From: an uncultured Acetobacteraceae bacterium
GTDB lineage: Bacteria; Pseudomonadota; Alphaproteobacteria; Acetobacterales; Acetobacteraceae
Direction of reading: 5' to 3'
Assembly: GCA_937930165.1 (NCBI GenBank)
Contig: CALGVL010000336.1
Coordinates: forward strand, 1 to 5,214
DNA: 5,214 nucleotides
Shown here: in pieces, positions 5,012 to 5,214 of the stretch
How the letters are laid out: every line of letters begins with the position of its first letter
Position numbering within the stretch: the first letter of the stretch is position 1
Program-made: the position numbers and the translations under genes
The notes under the pieces: generated by a model
What the model was told of the DNA's origin: nothing
What the model saw: only the letters and a program-made list of their open reading frames with translations
The model's database searches: none

Positions 5012-5214
5012 CAGGCCTTTGGCCAAGATGGAGATCCGCGCGTCCTGGGCCTCGTAAAGGGGCCGTCCTCGAGGGCCATTTTCGCGCCTAGGCTGGCGGG
5101 ACACCGATCGACTGTCAGGCTATCTGGACACCTCGAAAAGCTCTGGCGCGGTGCGGCGCCGCCTGATTCGCTGGCGCTGGTGACAGCGGGGGCAAGCGGA
5201 TGGCAGGTCAGCCG
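5012..5214. other. unassigned sequence after the transposase break
   Basis: These 203 bases carry no gene I can support. The plus frame continuing from the transposase is open to the edge but unrecognised, and the other two plus frames contain stops at 5055 (TAA) and 5089 (TAG). One minus frame, open from the window edge to TAG at 5122-5120, contains CPRCHQRQRIRRRR, a CxxC zinc-ribbon-like motif. Short palindromes occur (cctcgagg, ggcctttggcc). It may be part of another mobile element. Confidence 0.4.

Noticed and set aside
4672..5079. Minus-strand open frame opposite the transposase
   Set aside because: Ser/Arg/Pro-rich with no homology I recognise; the plus strand carries the IS5-family sequence.
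1..5214. CRISPR array, tRNA or rRNA gene, toxin-antitoxin or defence system
   Set aside because: No regularly spaced repeats, no tRNA- or rRNA-like stretches, and no gene with such a signature apart from ordinary transporters, a chaperone and lipoproteins.

Overview
The window is a very GC-rich stretch (roughly 70% by eye) of a bacterial chromosome. It is most likely an alphaproteobacterium of the Acetobacteraceae, in the neighbourhood of Roseomonas. This placement is an inference from base composition, the argF-hslO gene order and the look of the Hsp33 and transposase proteins; no rRNA or other definitive marker is present.

Left part, plus strand (1-2479): the 3' end of argF (ornithine carbamoyltransferase), hslO (redox-regulated chaperone Hsp33), a 190-residue uncharacterised lipoprotein and a 94-residue Ala/Tyr-rich lipoprotein. 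The argF-hslO gap holds an 11-bp tandem repeat and a 7-bp hairpin. The first three genes are closely spaced. The small lipoprotein has a very strong ribosome binding site of its own.

Middle and right part, minus strand (4583-2516), convergent with the left block: an AmpG-like muropeptide permease gene overlaps by 4 bases (GTGA) with a DUF486 four-helix membrane protein gene. After a 125-base gap comes a guanidinium exporter of the Gdx/SugE type. That gap carries the best regulatory signal in the window. It has a TTGACC box, then two hairpins with ACG in their loops (one a perfect 5-bp stem with an ACGG loop, as in guanidine-II/mini-ykkC riboswitches), and a C/T tract able to pair with the Shine-Dalgarno sequence. 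The gene product fits the proposed ligand.

Right end, plus strand (about 4660-5214): the N-terminal third of an IS5-family transposase, diverging from the ampG-like gene. Family resemblance stops abruptly near 5011, before the first catalytic Asp region, although the frame stays open to the window edge. The last 200 bases are unassigned and may be a second element or a deletion junction.

I see no CRISPR array, tRNA or rRNA, and no clear new defence or biosynthetic system. The points most worth following are the candidate guanidine riboswitch and the broken insertion sequence beside the ampG-like promoter region.
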